This document shows, in pieces, positions 1-5,300 of a DNA stretch of 7,225 nt. This DNA comes from CAZVBV01 sp964513975. GTDB taxonomy: Bacteria > Patescibacteriota > Gracilibacteria > UBA4473. Below the pieces are notes generated by a model. That model saw only the letters and a list, made by a program, of their open reading frames with translations. It searched no databases and had not been told where the DNA came from. The stretch is taken from the NCBI GenBank assembly GCA_964513975.1, contig CAZEON010000059.1:1-7225 (forward strand), written 5' to 3'. Within the stretch, counting starts at the first letter, position 1, and every line of letters starts with the position of its first letter. The translations under genes and the position numbers were made by a program.

Positions 1-7
1 TTTTCCA

Positions 8-31
8 TCCCTCGCCCTGACGGGACGGGGA
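8..31. repeat. GC-rich imperfect hairpin at the window edge
   Basis: A strongly GC-rich patch (18 of the 22 bases at 9-30 are G or C) stands out in an otherwise AT-rich region. It can fold on itself: CCC at 15-17 pairs with GGG at 22-24 around a TGAC loop. With A25 bulged, bases 10-14 then pair with 26-30, including one T-G wobble. There is no T-tract after it, so it is not a typical intrinsic terminator. It could be one copy of a dispersed REP-like palindrome or the end of a degraded mobile element. With one copy in view this cannot be decided. Confidence 0.35.
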
Positions 32-39
32 ATTTCTAG

Positions 40-120
40 CGGATTATTAAAAAGGAAAAATATTATGATAGGCATGAAATTGAAGTATTTTTACAAGAAA
101 GAGGATTTTCTAAGAATTAA
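40..120 (+). pseudogene. Possible 3' remnant of a broken gene
   Basis: After an in-frame TAG at 37-39, this frame stays open for 26 codons to a TAA at 118-120. The residues (ending HEIEVFLQERGFSKN) have the mixed charged and hydrophobic pattern of a real C-terminal helix. No start codon or ribosome binding site precedes it, and the frame is also interrupted upstream within the hairpin region. I read it as a possible fragment of a decayed gene whose 5' part lies outside the window. I do not recognise the family. The overlapping frame starting at base 2 is open to 155 but looks less protein-like. Chance open sequence is a fair alternative. Confidence 0.2.
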
Positions 121-204
121 TAATAAAAATGAATGTTTCTCAAAACTCTATGACTAATCAATTTGAAATCCCGCACGATGAATTAAAAACAGTCAAAGAA
201 GTAT

Positions 205-828
205 TTGTCTTTTAATATAAAAAACACTAGAAATATGGAAATGGTGAAAAAAGATTATTCTGATGAAATCTCTGGTTGGCTAATAGTATGTGCAATCCTT
301 TTTCTTGTTTCACTCCTTCAGGGAGTCTTGAATTGGTTTTGGCTCGTAATGGAGGATCCGATTTCTTATGAATTTGTCGTTTGGCAGATTCTTGTAATCT
401 TTTTTAGTGGATGGATATTTCTGTTGTTTTTTAAAAAACAAGAAACAGCTCCTTCGTGGATGATAATCTTCTATATAGTCAGTCTTCTACTATACATTGT
501 TCTCTATTCTTCTGACTCTGTTCTGCTTATAGCAAAAGAATTCCTCATGGCTGCGATTTGGATGCCATATTTCAGTTTATCAAAAAAAGTGAGAAATACT
601 TTTGTTTATAAGAAAAAAATAAAAGTAAAAAACCCACAACAATTTGATAAATTTTGGAAGAAACTGGCAATCAGTGTCATTTTAATTGTTCTCATTCCTG
701 CAGGAGTATCTAGGGTTTTAGCTGTAAAGACAGATGAAACACAAACGCAATGGAATAACCAAAACATAGAGAACCCCGAACAAGTTGGTGTCTTGTATCA
801 CAACAGTTTTGCAGAAAAAAACAATTAA
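205..828 (+). CDS. DUF2569-like polytopic membrane protein
   Basis: A 207-residue protein with four hydrophobic segments at about 24-48, 56-76, 84-101 and 105-123. A positively charged stretch (about 125-153) and a fifth segment (about 154-174) follow. The tail of about 33 residues is polar and rich in Asn, Gln and Glu. The start of the first segment (SGWL) and the motif IWMPYFSLSKKVRNTFV at 118-134 match my memory of DUF2569 proteins, where a WxPYFxxSKRVxxTF signature closes a four-helix membrane domain. The function of that family is unknown. The fifth segment and polar tail are additions to the usual domain. The start is uncertain: TTG 205 has a weak purine stretch (AAAGAAG) just upstream, while ATG 235 and ATG 241 lie in frame without a clear ribosome binding site and would lose only 10 or 12 residues. 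The gene stands alone on this strand and converges on the recombinase, with 88 bp between. No terminator is evident there. Confidence 0.8.
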   Translation: MSFNIKNTRNMEMVKKDYSDEISGWLIVCAILFLVSLLQGVLNWFWLVMEDPISYEFVVWQILVIFFSGWIFLLFFKKQETAPSWMIIFYIVSLLLYIVLYSSDSVLLIAKEFLMAAIWMPYFSLSKKVRNTFVYKKKIKVKNPQQFDKFWKKLAISVILIVLIPAGVSRVLAVKTDETQTQWNNQNIENPEQVGVLYHNSFAEKNN

Positions 829-916
829 AGTTTCGAGACATAATCATGCATGCAGATGATAACTACTCAATTGCAGTAACCGTAAAATGCGTATTTAAGA
901 AGCCAAAAATTAAAGA

Positions 917-2173
917 TTAAGTTATCGGCTCATAAATCATTTTTTTATCCGTTATCAGTAATTTCCCCTTTAGGGTTCGAAGTGCATCTGCCTTTTCCCG
1001 CAAGTCACCATTCATCAATTCTGTTTTAATTAACCAATACGGATGAATGAACTCGTTCATTATCCGACTATACCGATCAACATCTTCTTTTTGCCGTTCA
1101 TTCAGTTTGCCAATATCAGCTTCCGTTATCTTTTTTGCGATGCTTCCAATTTGTTCTGCGAGTGCTTGCCCTCGAATATAAGATTGTTTGCATTTTATGG
1201 TACTACTGGCTTTGTTGCATTTGTAATAAAGATACAGTCGGTGGTGTCTATTTTGTCGAAAGATTCCATTTATTCCTGACCCACATTCTCCACATTTAAA
1301 AATACGATTGAATTTAAAAGGGACTTCGCCCCACTTTCTTCTCGGTTGTTTTGGTCTTCTCTTGGCTATATTCTCCTGCACCTTATCGTAAATCTTTTTT
1401 GTGATAATTGCTTCATGTTTTCCTTTGTACCAATTCCCACTTTTTTTGGGATATTCGAAATCTCCATAATAAAAAGTTTCCGCTAATATATGTTGGAGAC
1501 TGCTTTTCGGAAAAGGTTTTCCGTTTTTAGTTAGTTGTCCACATTTACCAAGTTTTTTCCAAACTTGGTAAACACTAATTCCTCTTTCTCCGACCATATT
1601 AAATACATCCTGTACAAAAGGTGCCCATTTCTCATCAATAACTACTCGGTTATGATCTTGAATTTCTTCCCCGGGAGTCATCCTATAACCAATAGGTGTT
1701 TTATAGGGTCGTCTCCCTTGTGAGCAAGCAGCACGCATTCCTCTTTTTACATTTTTACCTCTATTGTCGTTTTCAAGTTTTGCCTGACTCCCCAGAAGCA
1801 TAAGCAGAAACTTTTCATTTGGATTACTGCCAAGAAACGTACTGTCATGCGTACGAACAACTTGTAATTTCTCCTGATCCATTAAGTCGACAAGTAGTCC
1901 TAGATCTCCTGCATTACGACTCAGTCGATCCACAGCCCATGTCAAAATGCCTTCGTATTCTCCATCCATGAGTCCTGCCATAAGCTGAGTAAATCCAGGA
2001 CGAGAGAAAGATTCTTTGGCGGATTTACTTTCTTCTATTATTTTTACTACGTTTAAACCTTCACTCTTTTGCAATTTTTCCATTTCTTTTCTTTGTGATT
2101 CTAAAGACATAGCTTGCCTTTCATCTTGTTCTGAAGATTTACGAATATAGAGGCAATAGCGAATTTCATTCAT
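917..2173 (-). CDS. Serine recombinase (resolvase/recombinase/zinc-ribbon)
   Basis: A 418-residue site-specific recombinase of the large serine family, which cuts and rejoins DNA at att sites through a phosphoserine intermediate. The N-terminal catalytic domain (about 1-145) has YIRKS at 9-13, placing the nucleophile at Ser13 and a catalytic Arg at 11. It also has DRLSR at 82-86, the usual second arginine cluster. A linker helix (about 132-148) leads to the recombinase DNA-binding domain (about 155-285, with a GRRPYKTPIGY start). A zinc ribbon follows with Cys294, Cys297, Cys319 and Cys328. The C-terminal part is short and the long coiled coil of phage integrases is not obvious, so the protein is at the small end for the group. 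All key residues are present and it is probably active. ATG 2173 is the only canonical start before an upstream in-frame stop, but no Shine-Dalgarno sequence precedes it. No directionality factor is recognisable nearby. It lies 212 bp downstream of the giant gene on the same strand and has its own -10 box. Confidence 0.93.
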   Translation of the reverse strand: MNEIRYCLYIRKSSEQDERQAMSLESQRKEMEKLQKSEGLNVVKIIEESKSAKESFSRPGFTQLMAGLMDGEYEGILTWAVDRLSRNAGDLGLLVDLMDQEKLQVVRTHDSTFLGSNPNEKFLLMLLGSQAKLENDNRGKNVKRGMRAACSQGRRPYKTPIGYRMTPGEEIQDHNRVVIDEKWAPFVQDVFNMVGERGISVYQVWKKLGKCGQLTKNGKPFPKSSLQHILAETFYYGDFEYPKKSGNWYKGKHEAIITKKIYDKVQENIAKRRPKQPRRKWGEVPFKFNRIFKCGECGSGINGIFRQNRHHRLYLYYKCNKASSTIKCKQSYIRGQALAEQIGSIAKKITEADIGKLNERQKEDVDRYSRIMNEFIHPYWLIKTELMNGDLREKADALRTLKGKLLITDKKMIYEPIT

Positions 2174-2180
2174 AGAGAAA

Positions 2181-2204
2181 GATTGTAATGTTGTAATTAT
2201 AATC
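2181..2204. promoter_or_regulatory. Inverted repeat over the recombinase -10 box
   Basis: GATTGTAAT (2181-2189) and ATTATAATC (2196-2204) form an inverted repeat with 8 of 9 positions matching and a 6-bp spacer. The right arm contains the -10 box. A dimeric protein bound here would block transcription, so this is a candidate operator, possibly for autorepression by the recombinase, or a recombinase binding site. It is seen in one copy only, and its AT-rich content raises the chance of coincidence. Confidence 0.4.
2196..2201 (-). promoter_or_regulatory. -10 box of the recombinase gene
   Basis: The minus strand reads TATAAT, a perfect sigma-70-type -10 hexamer, 22 bp before the ATG at 2173. 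Transcription would begin about 15 nt before the start codon, which agrees with the lack of a Shine-Dalgarno sequence. No good -35 hexamer sits 16-18 bp upstream (the best there is ATCGAA), so the promoter may be weak or depend on an activator. The region is AT-rich, so a chance match is possible. Confidence 0.5.
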
Positions 2205-2253
2205 TTTTCCTAAAATATTTCGATTGAGCAATTGAATTGTCCAATAATAATTC

Positions 2254-2280
2254 TGAGACACTCTTTTTTATAGTGTCTCA
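2254..2280. repeat. Perfect 9-bp inverted repeat, 9-nt loop
   Basis: TGAGACACT (2254-2262) and AGTGTCTCA (2272-2280) pair perfectly around a T-rich loop. Neither strand has a run of T after the stem, so it is not a standard intrinsic terminator, although the stem could still slow transcription leaving the giant gene, whose stop is about 105 bp upstream on the minus strand. A protein-binding palindrome, an att half-site or an element end are alternatives. It falls between the giant gene and the recombinase promoter. Confidence 0.5.
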
Positions 2281-2385
2281 CTAAATATGAATATAATTAA
2301 AGATGCAGGGTGGAAGGGTGGGAGACATAGCCTGTCTGTAAATAAGATGTTAAACAAGATTGTTGTTCGGTAAAAGGGAATATCC

Positions 2386-5300
2386 TTATTTCATAATAAT
2401 CGCCCCATTTTTCCCTTTAAGCTTCCTAAAGAGACGATAACACCCTGATTTGACCCTGTATCGGATGAAGTTGTTTCCCAAAATTTCTTCATCAGGGATA
2501 TTTTCGATTCTTTTGTATTTTTTCTTAAGATCCTTGCTAAGAGCAACAATATCTTCTTCTTCCTGAAGAACTTCTTGATCATCTTCGTTTAAATCTATAT
2601 CGAGATATTCCCCGTTAAAAGAAAATGAAGTGATAATATCCTTTCGAGCAGAAGTTTTCCTTTCTCCATTGTTTTTATTATTCCAGTGAAATCCTTTCAC
2701 TAAATCGTGTCCAAGAATTTCAACAGTTTCTTCAAGATCTTCCTCTTCTTTATTGAAAGATACATCCTGTACTTTTTCTAATGTAATAAACTCCGTTTCA
2801 TACGTTCCTTTATGGGATGCGTGTCCCGAGTATTTTTGAACAATTTGAAATCCTAGTTCTTGCATAAGTTTCTCAAATTTATTGAAATCCCGAAGCTCCA
2901 TACTGTGTATAAAACTAATCATGGCACGCCCTCCTGTTTTGAGAATTCGATTCATTTCCATGAATGCTTGTACAGGTTCATAAGATTGGTGCTTGAAATG
3001 TAATTTCATATGATGAAACGCAAGTCCTAGATTGCAGTAGTCCATCGATTTATCTTCTTTTGGAATATCAAGATAACTCCCTACAGAAACATTTTCAGGA
3101 TCAGACTCTGCGAAGTGTTGTTCAAGAATATCCATGCTGTAGACACTGTTTTTAAGTTCTCTTGAGTGACGACGGAGCATTTCTGGACCCGAAGCTATGT
3201 CCAAAATCTTCAGATTCTCAGGATCTTGATTGCGTTCTTTGACCATTTTTTGAAGTAAATGAGCACTTACTCGTGCATTGTTGGCTTCATAACTTCGGCG
3301 ACCAAGTTTGCGATAACATTCAGCATAATCATCACCATGAATGTCTGAGAATTTCACGAAGTGTTCTTCTCCTTGTTTTTTTGTTGTTCCAAACATTCGA
3401 TTTAATCGTTGTGTTACAGAAAGATATTCTTTCGCGAGTTCAGGATTAATTTCAAAGTCTTTACTTTCCATAATGTTTTCATCCTTTCGAAGCATTCGTT
3501 TCTCAAGTTCGGAAAGGTCAACGCCATTAAGAAGTTTTTTAATAACTCGATCTTTTTCTTCAATGTATTGGCGAATAGCGTTTTCAAGACTTCCTTCGAC
3601 AATGAATGTTTTGACTTTGATATCTTGTTTCAAGCCTGGACGATACACGCGTCCAATTTGTTGTCGTTCATCAGACTTCGTCCATGGTTGGTTAATTTGC
3701 CATGCTTCCTCGGCACCAGAAAAATCAACTCCTACGTCAGCTGTTTTTCCACTTACAACAACAAACATTCGCTCATCCGTTTCATTGAGTTTTCTTTGGA
3801 TTTCTTTTCGTTCTTTCTTTGAAATATCTCCATGAATCACATACCTGTTTACACTAGTTGGTATTTTAAGCTTCTCTACAAGTGAATTATCACCTTCAAG
3901 TATGTCTTGAACATAATCATTCACAAATCCTACAAGTTTATCTTTTCCTTGGAAGAACGATTCTAATTCTTCATTAATTCGTTTAATCTTTGCTCCTTCA
4001 ATATTTGGAGTGGTATCAATTGATGAAGGATTGAGTAGGAATTTTCGGAGAAGAGTTATTTTTTCTGTTGGAGGAAGCTCGTCTTCTTCTTCCAAAAGCG
4101 CTTCGTAAAACTCAGCCTCTTCCTCACTGAGTTGAAGGTAACAGAGTATTTCTTCCATATTTGGAAGGTTGATACTTTCTTGCAGTTCCTTCATTTGCAT
4201 GTGATCCACGAGGAGTGCTCGCAAGTTGATAACATCTCCTTCGATTATTTGTCGAGTAAGGCGTTTTGGATCAGTATGTCTAAATTTATCTGGATGGAGA
4301 AGTTTGAGTAAGATTGCAATATCTTTCACTTTATTTGGAATTGGAGTTCCGGAAAGCAATGTCATATATTTTCCTTCTCCTTCGATTTTGTCGGATAATT
4401 CCAAAACATATTTTGACCATTGTCCGTGTTCAACATTTTTTACTTTATGTACTTCGTCAATAATAAGATGATCGAAATTGCATTCTTTGAGAAGCTCAAG
4501 ATAACTATCTTTGAGAAGATTGTGTGACATGATGACATAATCATAGGAGGCGAAATCTCCATTTTTGAGATCATCAATACTTTCGATAGTGAGAACAGTA
4601 GGAGCATGTCCTGGTTGGAAATATCCTATTTGTTTTTTCTCACCCCTTTCTTCTCTGACTTCATCAGATAGATACTCCTCCCACGTAGAGACAACATTGC
4701 TTGGCACTACAACAAGTGCCGTTCCCAGTCTCAACATTTCTTTTGTCATGATTGCAGAAGCACTTTTCCCCATCCCCATTTCATCAGCGATAAGCATTCG
4801 CCCCTTATCCTTTGTTTCTTGAACATTAATAAGTTGATTAATATCAGGAAAAAGTCGTCCGTCTTTTACCTGTTCCACCATGTGGTCTGGTTTTTTGAGA
4901 TTTTCAAAAAGAGAAACATAATATCCCAATGCTTCTTGCATTACATCTTGCAGGTATGAATGTCCCAATTTCATAAATACGGCATCTTTTTCCATTAAAT
5001 AGTTCATGATGATGTCCGTATCTTCTTGTGTTGACCCAGATTTTTTCTGTTTGTTATAAAAAGCCAATGCATCGGATTTAAGCACCTCAATGAGAATTTT
5101 CTTGAGACTTGGCGGAAGTTCTTTTGGAAGAGGAGCTTCCTCTATTCCATCAATTCCTCCAAAACCCAAAGTAGAATACGTATTCCCAAGATGTTCTGAA
5201 ATTTTACTTTTCACCTGTTCTACAGGAATCCCCTGAAAGGATTTATCGTGTAAGTAGAGAAGATCCTTTAAATTAGAATCACCTAAAAGTTTCCTCAAGA

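Noticed and set aside
846..920. Small plus-strand gene of 24 residues after the membrane protein
   Set aside because: It has no ribosome binding site, is very short, and its stop overlaps the stop of the convergent recombinase. Chance is likely.
1043..1279. Plus-strand open frame inside the recombinase
   Set aside because: It lies opposite well-conserved zinc-ribbon and C-terminal coding sequence and its translation has no domain logic. It is an antisense shadow.
2254..2280. Intrinsic terminator of the giant gene
   Set aside because: The stem is perfect, but no T-run follows it on the minus or plus strand.
2308..2322. G-quadruplex motif
   Set aside because: Only three GGG tracts are present, and a canonical quadruplex needs four.
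2353..2367. Hairpin AACAA/TTGTT just after the giant gene as its terminator
   Set aside because: The 5-bp AT-rich stem is too weak and no T-run follows on the minus strand.
2776..3213. DNA adenine or cytosine methylase (restriction-modification)
   Set aside because: The SAM loop is present, but the NPPY/DPPY or PC catalytic motifs are absent. The LAFHHM segment fits Methyltransf_11-type enzymes instead.
3341..3835. Plus-strand open frames opposite the helicase motifs (also 3409-3822, 4226-4471, 4565-4822)
   Set aside because: They are Ser/Phe-rich translations opposite the intact SNF2 motif V and VI region and other conserved coding sequence, with no recognisable features. They are antisense shadows.
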